DNA of 64,000 nucleotides from Berkiella_A sp963976875 (GCA_963976875.1 CAXBML010000010.1:38008-102007), one strand, 5' to 3'. Positions 26,031 to 34,657 are shown, counted from the first letter of the stretch. Made by a program: numbers and translations. The notes: generated by a model not told the origin, from the letters alone.

Positions 26031-26080
26031 ACTATTTTGATTATCTCGGGTTCGAACTATAGCCTCCACAATATATATAA

Positions 26081-26110
26081 AAAAAATCCCTCTATCGAGG
26101 GATCTTTTTT
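26081..26110 (-). terminator. Rho-independent terminator of tRNA-Ser(GGA)
   Basis: On the minus strand ATCCCTC and GAGGGAT form a 7-bp stem with a 4-base loop (26086-26103), followed by a run of T. It lies 5 bases after the tRNA 3' end. Confidence 0.8.
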
Positions 26111-26113
26111 AAT

Positions 26114-26204
<91 letters not shown>

Positions 26205-26232
26205 AATTCTTTTTCATCCCCTCTTTGTTTGT

Positions 26233-26543
26233 AGAGGGAGGGATTGATTCGTTCGCAAAGCAAAGCTTTGACTCTCTCACCCTTCGGGTCTCGCGCTGAT
26301 GCGCTCCGTCAAAACTGCTTCGCCATCCACTTCGTGGATTGTTCGTTGCGCAGTTTTTGATTCGTTCGCAAAGCAAAGCTTTGACTCTCTCACCCTTCGG
26401 GTCTCGCGCTGATGCGCTCCGTCAAAACTGCTTCGCCATCCGCGTTGCGGATTCTACGCTACGCAATTTTGCGAACCCTCGGTACGAATTAACGTACACA
26501 CACTTTCCAGGCGTGCTCCTTAAGCCGCTCAGACACCTCTCCA
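26233..26543 (-). pseudogene. tRNA-Ser(GGA) copy split in the T-loop by two tandem elements
   Basis: Bases 26471-26543 repeat the intact tRNA-Ser from its 5' acceptor through the D, anticodon and variable arms to the T-stem (CGAACCC) almost without change. The other half of the T arm and part of the acceptor (AGAGGGAGGGATT, 26233-26245) lies 225 bases away. Two tandem copies of a 113-bp element fill the gap. The encoded CCA and the last acceptor bases are gone. Unless the insert were spliced, which nothing suggests, the gene is dead. Confidence 0.8.
26246..26470. repeat. Two tandem 113-bp elements within a tRNA-Ser T-loop
   Basis: Unit A is 26246-26358 and unit B is 26359-26470; both begin GATTCGTTCGCAAAGC and are nearly identical for the first 80 bases. 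The left end imitates the tRNA T-loop sequence GGATTCGAA. Each unit holds the hairpins CCCTTCGGG, GCGCTGATGCGC and a stem around CCA-TTCG/GCG-TTGC-type loops, and TCAAAACTGC pairs with GCAGTTTTTGA. No open frame of interest, no transposase. Confidence 0.85.
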
Positions 26544-26599
26544 ATTCTTTCAATCACTCGGCACAACACAAGTACCTAACTCTACAATTCTTTTCTTTA

Positions 26600-26616
26600 G
26601 GTTCGCATCGCGAACC
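26600..26616. repeat. Short perfect palindrome GGTTCGC-ATC-GCGAACC
   Basis: A 7-bp stem with a 3-base loop between the tRNA remnants and the REP-like element. Its arms resemble T-loop sequence (GGTTCGA), so it may be another trace of the tRNA-associated repeat activity. Confidence 0.5.
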
Positions 26617-26620
26617 ATTT

Positions 26621-26673
26621 CCCTCTCCCAATACTGGGAGAGGACGGGCTGTCACAGACAGCCCGGGTGAGGG
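26621..26673. repeat. REP-like palindromic element
   Basis: Two consecutive hairpins, CCCTCTCCCA/TGGGAGAGG and CGGGCTGTC/GACAGCCCG, then GGTGAGGG, which can also pair with the first bases. Elements of this wording (CCCTCTCCC to GGGTGAGGG) are scattered through many bacterial genomes. It lies 51 bases downstream of the ssb stop and could protect or terminate that transcript. Confidence 0.65.
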
Positions 26674-26724
26674 TTATTACTCCCCCAAATCAGGCTCGCT
26701 ATTCTAACAGATATCTACCCCATA

Positions 26725-27198
26725 TTAAAATGGGATATCATCATCAAATTCTTCTTCCATGCTAGGTTGTGTTGGTGCTGACTGGGCAGGCGCAGCTTTA
26801 GACGCTGGTGCTGAGTTTGCACGAGGCGCTGAAGGCGAAAATCCACCCTGAGCATCCCCACCACGGCTATCTAACATCTGCATTTCTGCACCAATAATTT
26901 CAGTGCTATAGCGATCCGCGCCACTTTGATCTTGCCATTTACGAGTTCGCAAACTACCTTCTATATATATTTTACTGCCTTTACGCAAATATTCGCCGGC
27001 AATTTCAGCTAAACGATTATAAAAAACAACGCGATGCCACTCTGTACGTTCTTTAGTTTCACCTGTTTGCTTATCCTTCCAAGATTCTGATGTTGCAACA
27101 CTCACATTCGTTACCGCACCACCGCTGGGCATATAGCGCATTTCTGGATCATTACCCAAGTTACCCACGATAATAACTTTATTTATACCTCTTGCCAT
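26725..27198 (-). CDS. ssb: Single-stranded DNA-binding protein
   Basis: 157 residues: an OB-fold over residues 1-110 (ARGINKVIIVGNLGNDPE, then the typical EWHRVVFYNRLAEIAGEYL and KGSKIYIEGSLRTRKW), a flexible Gly/Pro/Ala-rich linker, and the acidic protein-binding tip DDDIPF at the C-terminus. It coats single-stranded DNA in replication and repair. The start overlaps the MFS transporter gene by 16 bases and has GAGGAG before it, so the two are co-transcribed. Confidence 0.97.
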   Translation of the reverse strand: MARGINKVIIVGNLGNDPEMRYMPSGGAVTNVSVATSESWKDKQTGETKERTEWHRVVFYNRLAEIAGEYLRKGSKIYIEGSLRTRKWQDQSGADRYSTEIIGAEMQMLDSRGGDAQGGFSPSAPRANSAPASKAAPAQSAPTQPSMEEEFDDDIPF

Positions 27199-28382
27199 GA
27201 CAGCTCCTCATTATGATTAAAATTTAATCCTAAAATACTCAATAACCAAAAAAATAATAATACAATACTAAAACCAACAATGCCGGCAACACCCCAGCGT
27301 TCCATAAAGTAACCGCCCAAAGCGCCCCCAACGAATAAACCTAAAAATTGACAAGATGAATAAACACCTATAATTAAACCTCGTCTTTGAGCTGGGGCTA
27401 TTTTTGAAACCATTGCCGGCATAGATGCCTCTAAATAATTAAATAGCACAAAAAATAGTACGCCAAATCCCATAAAGAATAATTTACTCCCTGTCCATAG
27501 CCAACAAGGTAAGACACAAAGTAATCCTATTACTGCAAAAAGGAAAAGTTGTTTCTGTAAGCTAACATCATCGCCTCTACGTACAAATGGCATAACGCAA
27601 CCTAAAGAAATCAATAAAATGGGTATATAAAACTGCCAGCTTTGCTCCGAACTCAAACCCACTATCGTCTGAATTTTTAAAGGGACAACCAAAAAACTCA
27701 TCGTTAATAGAGCGTGCAACATAAAGACACTAAGATATAACCGCCATAAATGCTGATGCTGTACGGCTTTCCACAATACTTTAGGGGTAAAGGATTGATT
27801 CTTCACTGTCTCAATTGGGCATATATTCTGTGGCATGCGCATAACCAAAACTAAGGCGACTACAGCTAATAAGGCACTAACCAAAAATAACCCCTTAAGC
27901 CCTAACATCGCATCAATAACAGGCCCAAATACCATCGCCAAAGTAAACGAGCCACCTATGCAAATGCCAATAATCGCCATTACGCGAGTACGCACCACAT
28001 CACGCGTGCTATCTGCGGCTAAGGCCAACAAGGTCGCGCCTATCGCACCAGAACCTTGGATAGCCCGCCCAATCACTACGCCCCACAAGGTAGTTGATAA
28101 CGCAGCAACAATACCACCCAATGCAAAAAGTAGTAACCCAACTAAAATAAGTGGCTTACGACCAAATCTATCAGATAGCGCCGCCATGGGTAATTGCAAA
28201 ATTGCCTGAAATAATCCGTAGCAACCTAATGCTATACCAATTAAAGAAATAGAAGCATCAGGATATTGCTCTGCATATAATGAGAGCACAGGGAAAATCA
28301 TGAACAAACCCAACATACGAAAAGCAAAAACTAATCCTATGCCCAATGTGGTTTTGATTTCCGTTGCAAGCATCTGAGCCAA
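27183..28382 (-). CDS. MFS transporter (drug-efflux type)
   Basis: About 399 residues with 12 hydrophobic helices. The loop between helices 2 and 3 has the MFS signature ALSDRFGRKPLIL, and GRAIQGSGAIGATL matches the efflux-type motif C region. The start is either TTG at 28382, which has GGAG seven bases ahead, or ATG at 28373. The gene sits between uvrA (divergent) and ssb (downstream, overlapping), an arrangement I recall from Legionella and Coxiella. The substrate is unknown. Confidence 0.88.
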   Translation of the reverse strand: MAQMLATEIKTTLGIGLVFAFRMLGLFMIFPVLSLYAEQYPDASISLIGIALGCYGLFQAILQLPMAALSDRFGRKPLILVGLLLFALGGIVAALSTTLWGVVIGRAIQGSGAIGATLLALAADSTRDVVRTRVMAIIGICIGGSFTLAMVFGPVIDAMLGLKGLFLVSALLAVVALVLVMRMPQNICPIETVKNQSFTPKVLWKAVQHQHLWRLYLSVFMLHALLTMSFLVVPLKIQTIVGLSSEQSWQFYIPILLISLGCVMPFVRRGDDVSLQKQLFLFAVIGLLCVLPCWLWTGSKLFFMGFGVLFFVLFNYLEASMPAMVSKIAPAQRRGLIIGVYSSCQFLGLFVGGALGGYFMERWGVAGIVGFSIVLLFFWLLSILGLNFNHNEELSWQEV

Positions 28383-28496
28383 AAGTTATCTCCAAAAAAT
28401 ATAGGAATTACGAAAACAAAAGTTACCCAGTTAACATTTATTCTGGTTCGTGTGGCTTTACTCTCCGTGTTCTCACATATTGATAAGGGATTACGA

Positions 28497-28502
28497 TATA
28501 AT
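28497..28502 (+). promoter_or_regulatory. Likely -10 box (TATAAT) of the uvrA promoter
   Basis: A consensus TATAAT lies 97 bases before the uvrA start in the divergent gap with the MFS gene. No good -35 at the usual distance is seen, and no LexA-type CTGT-N8-ACAG box was found by eye. Confidence 0.35.
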
Positions 28503-28598
28503 ACTGCCCTTGGCCCCAACCTAAGGGCGAAGGCATATAGTAACAAGTTTACGACTGTTATCTAAAGACTTCTCTCCAAAATAATTCGGAATAATGTA

Positions 28599-31439
28599 AT
28601 GGATCAAATCACAATTAAAGGTGCACGCACACACAACTTAAAGGCAGTGGACCTCTGCTTACCAAGAGATAAATTAATTGTACTAACTGGATTATCTGGT
28701 TCAGGTAAATCCTCATTAGCATTTGATACCCTGTACGCAGAAGGTCAAAGACGTTATGTAGAATCTCTGTCCTCTTATGCCAGACAGTTCCTTTCTGTTA
28801 TGGAAAAACCAGATGTGGATCATATTGAAGGCCTCTCTCCAGCCATATCAATAGAACAGAAAACGACATCGCACAACCCGCGTTCGACCGTAGGCACGGT
28901 AACAGAAATATATGATTACTTAAGATTAATGTTTGCCCGTGTTGGACAACCCCGTTGTCCTGAGCATAAGACCAACCTAGAAGCACAAACCATCACCCAA
29001 ATGGTCGAACATGTTTTATCTTATCCAGAAGGCACTAAAATTGCCTTGCTAGCCCCTGTGGTTCGAAATAGAAAAGGCGAGCACGTTAAGCTATTTGAAA
29101 ATTTAAGAGGCCAAGGTTTTGTACGAGTCAGGGTGAATGGTGAGCTCTATGAGCTTGAGTCCCCCCCCAAATTAGACCTAAAGAAAAAACACTATATTGA
29201 TGTTGTCGTTGATAGAATAAAAGTACGGGATGATTTGCATATTCGTTTAGCTGATTCTTTTGAAACCGCACTAAAAATTAGCGATGGCCTAGCCGCAATT
29301 CACTTAATGGATGAAGATAAAGAAGTTTTATTTTCAGCTAAGTATGCCTGTCCAGAATGTGGGTATAATTTACCTGAGTTGGAGCCCAGATTATTTTCTT
29401 TTAATAATCCCACAGGTGCCTGTGATCACTGTGATGGTCTAGGGCATAAACAGTTTTTTGACCCAACGCGTGTGGTGCATATGCCGGATGTAGGCTTATC
29501 AAGCGGTGCGATTCGTGGCTGGGATAGAAGAAGTCCGTATTATTTTAGTGTATTAAGCTCTCTTGCCAAACATTTTAAGTTTGAGCTAGATACACCCTTT
29601 AAAAAGCTCCCTAAAAAAATTCAAAAAGTAGTGCTCTATGGTAGCGATGAAGATATCACTTTTACCTATACAAATGATCAAGGTAAAACCCGTCGACACA
29701 AAGATGGCTTTGAAGGGGTAATACCTAACCTAGAACGTCGCTATCTTGAGACAGACTCAGACTATGTGCGCGAAGAACTGGCACGCTATATTTCTAATCA
29801 AGCATGTCCTGAATGCAACGGCACCCGATTAAACATTCACGCCCGCCATGTATTCCTAGGGACAAAAACTTTACCAGACATCACATCAAAATCAATTCAT
29901 GACTGTCATGATTTTTTCAAAAAACTCAAACTCACAGGCAAACGTAAAAAAATTGCAGATAAAATTTTAAAAGAAATTTCTGAACGCTTACGCTTTTTAA
30001 TCGATGTCGGATTAAACTATTTAACTTTAGATAGAACCGCAGATACCCTATCTGGCGGCGAAGCCCAACGTATACGCTTGGCCAGTCAAATCGGTGCTGG
30101 ACTCGTTGGGGTTATGTATATTCTAGACGAACCCTCTATAGGTTTACACCAACGTGATAATTCACGTCTACTAGAGACATTAAGACACTTACGCGATATG
30201 GGCAATACTGTCATAGTCGTTGAGCATGATGAAGAGGCCATTTTGGCTGCTGATTACATAGTCGATATTGGCCCAGGTGCCGGAGTACATGGCGGTCATA
30301 TCGTTGCCCAAGGCAGTGCCGCTAAAATTAAACGAGAAAAAAACTCCCTCACAGGACAATATTTATCCGGCAAAAAATTCATCGCTATTCCAGAACACCG
30401 GCATAGCTTTGATCCAGACCACTGCATCACAATTGAGGGCGCACACGGCCACAATCTACAACATGTAACCGCTCAGTTTCCCATTGGCTCAATGACTTGT
30501 GTTACAGGTGTCTCTGGCTCTGGAAAATCGACTTTAATCAATGATACTTTAAGTCCTGTTGCGGCTCACCTGCTAAACCGAGCACACTTAGATCAGCACA
30601 GCCCTTATAAAAGTATCTCGGGACTAGAACACTTAGATAAAGTGGTTTGTATTGATCAAAGCCCCATTGGTCGCACCCCGCGCTCTAATGCCGCGACTTA
30701 TACTGGCGTGTTTACCCATATTCGCGATCTGTTTGCTGGCACCCAAGAAGCGCGCTCTAGAGGATACAAAGTTGGACGCTTTAGCTTCAATGTTAAGGGC
30801 GGGCGCTGTGAGGCTTGTAAAGGCGATGGTTTAATTAAAGTCGAGATGCACTTTTTAGCGGATATTTATGTTATGTGTGATACTTGTCATGGTAAGCGTT
30901 ACAATGATGAGACTTTACAAATCCACTTTAAAGGCAAAACAATCCATGATGTCTTAGACATGACTGTGGAAAATGCACTACCCTTTTTTGACGCGATTCC
31001 AGCAATACATCGTAAAGTACAAACACTAATGGATGTTGGGCTGTCTTATCTGAAATTAGGCCAAAGCGCGACGACTTTATCTGGTGGCGAAGCGCAACGT
31101 ATCAAATTAGCCAAAGAGTTATCTAGACGTGATACGGGCAGCACTCTTTACATTCTTGATGAACCTACCACTGGGTTACACTTCCATGATGTGAAGCAAT
31201 TATTAGATGTCCTGGAGCATCTGAAAGACCGAGGCAATACGATAGTTGTGATTGAACATAATCTGGATGTGATTAAAACGGCTGATTGGGTCATAGATTT
31301 AGGGCCAGAAGGCGGCAGCGGTGGCGGCCAATTGGTTGCACAGGGCACGCCAGAACAGATTGCCAAGGTCAAAGCCTCTTATACAGGGTATTTTCTGAAA
31401 GATATTTTAGCGACTGCAAAGAAAAGTAAAAAGTCATGA
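28599..31439 (+). CDS. uvrA: UvrABC excinuclease ATPase subunit A
   Basis: 946 residues, close to the usual 940. Two ABC modules are complete: Walker A LTGLSGSGKSSLAFDTL and VTGVSGSGKSTLINDTL, two LSGGEAQRI signatures and two Walker B segments (YILDEPSIGLHQ, YILDEPTTGLHF). Zinc-binding CxxC pairs occur at CPECG/CDHCDG, CPECNG and CEACKG/CDTCHG. It finds bulky DNA lesions and loads UvrB in nucleotide excision repair. Transcribed alone, divergent from the MFS-ssb pair. Confidence 0.98.
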   Translation: MDQITIKGARTHNLKAVDLCLPRDKLIVLTGLSGSGKSSLAFDTLYAEGQRRYVESLSSYARQFLSVMEKPDVDHIEGLSPAISIEQKTTSHNPRSTVGTVTEIYDYLRLMFARVGQPRCPEHKTNLEAQTITQMVEHVLSYPEGTKIALLAPVVRNRKGEHVKLFENLRGQGFVRVRVNGELYELESPPKLDLKKKHYIDVVVDRIKVRDDLHIRLADSFETALKISDGLAAIHLMDEDKEVLFSAKYACPECGYNLPELEPRLFSFNNPTGACDHCDGLGHKQFFDPTRVVHMPDVGLSSGAIRGWDRRSPYYFSVLSSLAKHFKFELDTPFKKLPKKIQKVVLYGSDEDITFTYTNDQGKTRRHKDGFEGVIPNLERRYLETDSDYVREELARYISNQACPECNGTRLNIHARHVFLGTKTLPDITSKSIHDCHDFFKKLKLTGKRKKIADKILKEISERLRFLIDVGLNYLTLDRTADTLSGGEAQRIRLASQIGAGLVGVMYILDEPSIGLHQRDNSRLLETLRHLRDMGNTVIVVEHDEEAILAADYIVDIGPGAGVHGGHIVAQGSAAKIKREKNSLTGQYLSGKKFIAIPEHRHSFDPDHCITIEGAHGHNLQHVTAQFPIGSMTCVTGVSGSGKSTLINDTLSPVAAHLLNRAHLDQHSPYKSISGLEHLDKVVCIDQSPIGRTPRSNAATYTGVFTHIRDLFAGTQEARSRGYKVGRFSFNVKGGRCEACKGDGLIKVEMHFLADIYVMCDTCHGKRYNDETLQIHFKGKTIHDVLDMTVENALPFFDAIPAIHRKVQTLMDVGLSYLKLGQSATTLSGGEAQRIKLAKELSRRDTGSTLYILDEPTTGLHFHDVKQLLDVLEHLKDRGNTIVVIEHNLDVIKTADWVIDLGPEGGSGGGQLVAQGTPEQIAKVKASYTGYFLKDILATAKKSKKS

Positions 31440-31448
31440 GTTCTACCG

Positions 31449-31470
31449 CTGGTCAGGTTATCCTGGCCAG
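31449..31470 (+). terminator. Hairpin after uvrA
   Basis: CTGGTCAGG and CCTGGCCAG form a 9-bp stem with a TTAT loop, 10 bases after the uvrA stop. No T-run follows, so it may act as a 3' stabiliser or a weak terminator. Confidence 0.4.
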
Positions 31471-31495
31471 ATATCCCATGGTTCAGCGCCTATAG

Positions 31496-31523
31496 TTGAC
31501 TTGATAACTATCTGCAATACAAT
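31496..31523 (+). promoter_or_regulatory. Candidate promoter of the orphan membrane-protein gene
   Basis: TTGACT (31496-31501) and TACAAT (31518-31523) are 16 bases apart, about 90 bases before the next start codon. A good sigma-70-like match. Confidence 0.5.
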
Positions 31524-31615
31524 GACCTCAGTTTTAATTTAATTCTTTAGGATAGCTTTCACTATATAGATAGATATAGGCAAAGTTTCCTACAGTCAGC
31601 TGAAGGTATTGTTTT

Positions 31616-32485
31616 ATGGCATTCTTAGATTATATTCCTATGGTTAGGTGGTTCATACCCGAATCGGTTTCATCGCTTCCAAACCCAATCCTATACACTA
31701 TGGACACAATTGAATCTGGCGTTAGATGGATGGTGTCACCAACACCTAAACCTTTTAATTGCACCAATATTGAGGAATGGAAAACTCTATGGGAAGCCGG
31801 CATAAATACGACCAATGGAACCAACATTGGTGAAGCTCTTTTTCATTGTGAATCTGAACTAACAGAAGCCGCGAGTGAAGCCTGGAGTAATACAACTTGG
31901 GCTGGAATTGGCCTAACAGCATTAGTGTTATATAGCCAAAGAAATAGAATCTATAATGCTGCAAGCGCACTGTGGGGGTCAAAAACATTTAGAGACCAAT
32001 TAGAAAGTTATGTTAAAAAAGCTGTCATACCAACGATTGGCACTGCTTTAGCCGCTTATTTACTATTAAAAGATCCTGAGAATGAAGAGCTTAAAAGAAC
32101 CATCAAACTGATCCAAGATAATTGGCAGCTATATTGTCTCATTACCACAGGCACAGGCACATTAGCAGGTACAAGCATATCAGCCCTGATTAATGCTTTG
32201 AACAAAGAAGCCAAAAAACAATCTCAAGGCCCGGTATCTGGCAAAGATGGAAATGAAATTATCGCCAAAATTCAGTGGAGTTTTGAGGGCTCAGACAAAA
32301 GATTAGATACTGAAGCACTATTAGGTAAAACATTAATGTATATAAAACTATATGCCGATAGATTTAATGCTAAAGCCACCTCTCAAGAGGACAAAGATAA
32401 AATTGCCAACGGCCTTGAAGAATATTTAACGAATAATATTGCACCAAGATTGCCGAATCAATTTAGTCGCCCAAACATGAAATAG
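31616..32485 (+). CDS. Orphan protein with internal hydrophobic segments, unknown function
   Basis: 289 residues that I do not recognise. GAAGG precedes the ATG. The N-terminal 100 residues contain aromatic-rich segments (DYIPMVRWFIP) and two cysteines. Three hydrophobic stretches follow at about 102-113 (GIGLTALVLYS), 138-152 (IPTIGTALAAYLLL) and 177-197 (LITTGTGTLAGTSISALI). The last 85 residues are charged and helical (KLYADRFNAKATSQEDKDK). No signal peptide is obvious. It has its own promoter and lies in an accessory insert between uvrA and the ribosomal cluster, so it could be a lineage-specific or host-interaction protein; nothing shows this directly. Confidence 0.65.
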   Translation: MAFLDYIPMVRWFIPESVSSLPNPILYTMDTIESGVRWMVSPTPKPFNCTNIEEWKTLWEAGINTTNGTNIGEALFHCESELTEAASEAWSNTTWAGIGLTALVLYSQRNRIYNAASALWGSKTFRDQLESYVKKAVIPTIGTALAAYLLLKDPENEELKRTIKLIQDNWQLYCLITTGTGTLAGTSISALINALNKEAKKQSQGPVSGKDGNEIIAKIQWSFEGSDKRLDTEALLGKTLMYIKLYADRFNAKATSQEDKDKIANGLEEYLTNNIAPRLPNQFSRPNMK

Positions 32486-32504
32486 TCGAAATGACTTACT
32501 TCCT

Positions 32505-32704
32505 TCTACATCCCGCAGCTTGGCTGCGGGATCAAGGCTGCGGGGGCCAGAGAATCTAGCATCCTGGATTCCGCGGCCAAGCCGCGGAACGTAGGCAGTA
32601 AGAAGCGTAATGACTTATCTACGACTACCTCCCGCGGCTTGCCGGTGGGAACCAGAGAACAGCATCCTGGATTTCGCGGCCAAGCCGCGGAACGTAGGCA
32701 GTAG
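32505..32704. repeat. Palindromic repeat pair between convergent genes
   Basis: Two related units end alike (AGCATCCTGGATT then CGCGGCCAAGCCGCGGAA and GTAGGCAGTA). Hairpins: ATCCCGCAGC/GCTGCGGGAT with a TTG loop (32510-32532), TTCCGCGGC/GCCGCGGAA with a CAA loop (32569-32589), an imperfect CCCGCGGC/CCGGTGGG, and TTCGCGGC/GCCGCGGAA (about 32673-32692). The GC content is far above the surroundings. No coding frame. Likely a dispersed palindromic repeat that may also terminate transcription from both sides. Confidence 0.75.
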
Positions 32705-32720
32705 TGTATTTAGCAGCTTC

Positions 32721-33749
32721 CTAATTTGTTACTGTACTTTGCTTTAAAGCTCTTAATTTATAAAAAATAACTTTAGGCATACAACTCAGCAAAGCATAGA
32801 CCCAATATTTATAACTCAATGGCTGATAACGGCAAGCTCTGAAGAAAAATTTCCGTGCGATACCAAGCGCTTGGACGGATAGAGCCTCATAACCTCCCGC
32901 AAATGCATAATGTGCTAAACGCTTATTAATAATGGGCTTTAGATATTGCTTAATACCCACGTTATTTTTTATATTTTCGTAACAACTAATTGTATCCTCA
33001 TAGAAGTCATAGTTTCCAAACTGGGTTAAATTGCTCAAATAATGGTGCCATTCTGTTAAGGGTTCATCAATATAGGCGACCCTGCCTTGTTGAGAAATTC
33101 TTAACCAGTAATCAATGTCTTCAGAACCCTTCCATTGAGAATGGAACTCGCCGACACTCTCTATAACAGACTTTCGAATCATAACGCTAGACGTCAAAAT
33201 AAATGGAAAAAATCGCATAGCACAGTCAAAATATTTATCGTTAAAAATAACTGTATTTTGTTGGTGTGTTTTGATAGCTGGTTTAAATTTTTCTAAAAAT
33301 TGATTCTGAGCTAAAAAAGGAAAGCCTGGTTCCGCAGATTTATCCAATCGCAACACCTCAGTAAAAACCAGGCTAATCTCTGGTGTATTTTCAAACACAT
33401 CCAAACGGCGTGCAATACTTTCGGGTAAAAAACGGTCATCTGCATCTAAGAAACAAATATACTGACCTTTAGCAACTCTCATTCCGTGGTTTCGAGCCGC
33501 CCCTGGCCCACGATTTTTTTGATTTAATAATATAAAATTTTGTTTTTTTTGAAAATTATTTAAAACCTCAATCGTGTTATCTGTAGAGCCATCATTGACC
33601 ACAATAATTTCAATATTTTTGATAGTTTGATTAGACACAGAGGTAATAGCATGACATACATATTCTGCGCTGTTATAAGCTGGGATGATGACACTGACTA
33701 TAGGTAGCTGGAGATGGTTGTGGAGATGGTTTTGGCTATGCTTATTCAT
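32721..33749 (-). CDS. Family 2 glycosyltransferase
   Basis: 342 residues with a GT-A fold: VSVIIPAYNSAEYV at the N-terminus, IIVVNDGSTDNT as the nucleotide-binding strand, GPGAARNHGM, and the metal-binding FLDADD. SEDIDYWLRIS is the acceptor-side motif common in O-antigen and capsule transferases. No membrane helices except a weakly hydrophobic C-terminal stretch. It would add a sugar to a lipid-linked glycan at the inner membrane; donor and acceptor are unknown. It stands alone, far from the sugar operon. Confidence 0.88.
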   Translation of the reverse strand: MNKHSQNHLHNHLQLPIVSVIIPAYNSAEYVCHAITSVSNQTIKNIEIIVVNDGSTDNTIEVLNNFQKKQNFILLNQKNRGPGAARNHGMRVAKGQYICFLDADDRFLPESIARRLDVFENTPEISLVFTEVLRLDKSAEPGFPFLAQNQFLEKFKPAIKTHQQNTVIFNDKYFDCAMRFFPFILTSSVMIRKSVIESVGEFHSQWKGSEDIDYWLRISQQGRVAYIDEPLTEWHHYLSNLTQFGNYDFYEDTISCYENIKNNVGIKQYLKPIINKRLAHYAFAGGYEALSVQALGIARKFFFRACRYQPLSYKYWVYALLSCMPKVIFYKLRALKQSTVTN

Positions 33750-33906
33750 TTGCTTCTGTATATTAAATTTATTTCTTATTAGTTAGAACCTTTTTTTCTA
33801 GTTTTTCAACTCAAAATAGTAAGTGAATAAAAATGAGTATATTGCCTGAACCGTAATATAAAGTTACATTGGCTAGAATACTATAATTATGGGTTTTGGT
33901 TCGAAT

Positions 33907-34641
33907 ATGGCGATTAAAAAAAATAAGCTTGTGAATTTTCTAACTTTTTTCTGTGTCTTCTTGCTCCCAGTAGGGCAAGCTTATAGCCTGCCTGCTCTTG
34001 ACCCAAATTTTTATCTGGAAGCCGATGCTGGGTATCGCTCATTCAAATTTGATGATGGTTATGGTGGTGAGGTTTTCAACAGCAGTCTCCCTCAAGCAGG
34101 CTTTATTGTCGGTATGCGATTTTGGGACTATCTTGGCGTAGAGCTTGGATATGAACGTACAAGACGAGAAGGGAATACCGCGCTTATTGGAGCCAATCAG
34201 AAAGTCTTAGGTAGATTAATACCACCCGATGGTTCTGAAAACCATGTTTCCGAAGCGGGCATTAAAGGACAGTTTTTAAATTTTCTTGTTTTTTTGCCAA
34301 CCCACCCAATGACAAGATTTGATATTTTGTTTGGAATGGGTATCGTGCACTCAAAATTACTTCACAACGATGTCATCGTAGGTATAAATAATATTACTTT
34401 AGATGCGCCTATTCCTAGAACTTTTTTGGTCAAACAAACCCACGCACGCGTATTTGGCGGCCTGCAAAAATTATTTAAAGTACACAATTCCAACTATGTT
34501 AAAAATGCAGGGTTGCGTCTGATGGTTATTTGGGAAAATACCAATGTCTTTAAAAACGAGCCTGCACTACAAGTGAAAGATGCTTTTATAGCAGCGAAAA
34601 ATAGCTACATAGTTACATTAGGATTAGTTGTTGAGTCGTAA
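33907..34641 (+). CDS. Outer-membrane beta-barrel-like protein
   Basis: From the ATG at 33907 (244 residues; another ATG at 33889) a basic start and hydrophobic run (NFLTFFCVFLLPVG) end in QAYS, a likely signal peptidase site. The mature part has alternating strands: FYLEADAGYRSF, GFIVGMRFWDYLGVELGYER, FDILFGMGIVHS, and a final YIVTLGLVVES, as in small OmpA/OmpW-type barrels. Aromatic residues edge the strands. The exact family is not recognised. A hairpin follows the stop. Confidence 0.7.
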   Translation: MAIKKNKLVNFLTFFCVFLLPVGQAYSLPALDPNFYLEADAGYRSFKFDDGYGGEVFNSSLPQAGFIVGMRFWDYLGVELGYERTRREGNTALIGANQKVLGRLIPPDGSENHVSEAGIKGQFLNFLVFLPTHPMTRFDILFGMGIVHSKLLHNDVIVGINNITLDAPIPRTFLVKQTHARVFGGLQKLFKVHNSNYVKNAGLRLMVIWENTNVFKNEPALQVKDAFIAAKNSYIVTLGLVVES

Positions 34642-34657
34642 ATGGGCAACTCTCGTC

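Noticed and set aside
26246..26470. Possible CRISPR array
   Set aside because: Units of 113 bases are directly adjacent with no unique spacers, and no cas genes are in the window.
26246..26470. Insert in the split tRNA-Ser as a self-splicing intron
   Set aside because: At about 112 bases per unit and in two tandem copies it is too short for a group I intron, the site is the T-loop rather than the anticodon loop, and no intron core is visible.
26339..26707. 122-codon open frame through the split tRNA and the REP-like element
   Set aside because: It crosses the repeats and the tRNA half, has no ribosome binding site and no protein-like composition.
27835..28209. 124-codon plus-strand frame opposite the MFS transporter gene
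   Set aside because: Antisense shadow of a membrane protein gene; no start signals and an Ala/Thr/Pro-biased product.
28383..28598. LexA/SOS box before uvrA
   Set aside because: No CTGT-N8-ACAG pattern was found in the gap by eye.
32505..32704. Insertion sequence remnant
   Set aside because: No transposase fragment or terminal inverted repeats with target duplication; only palindromic units are present.
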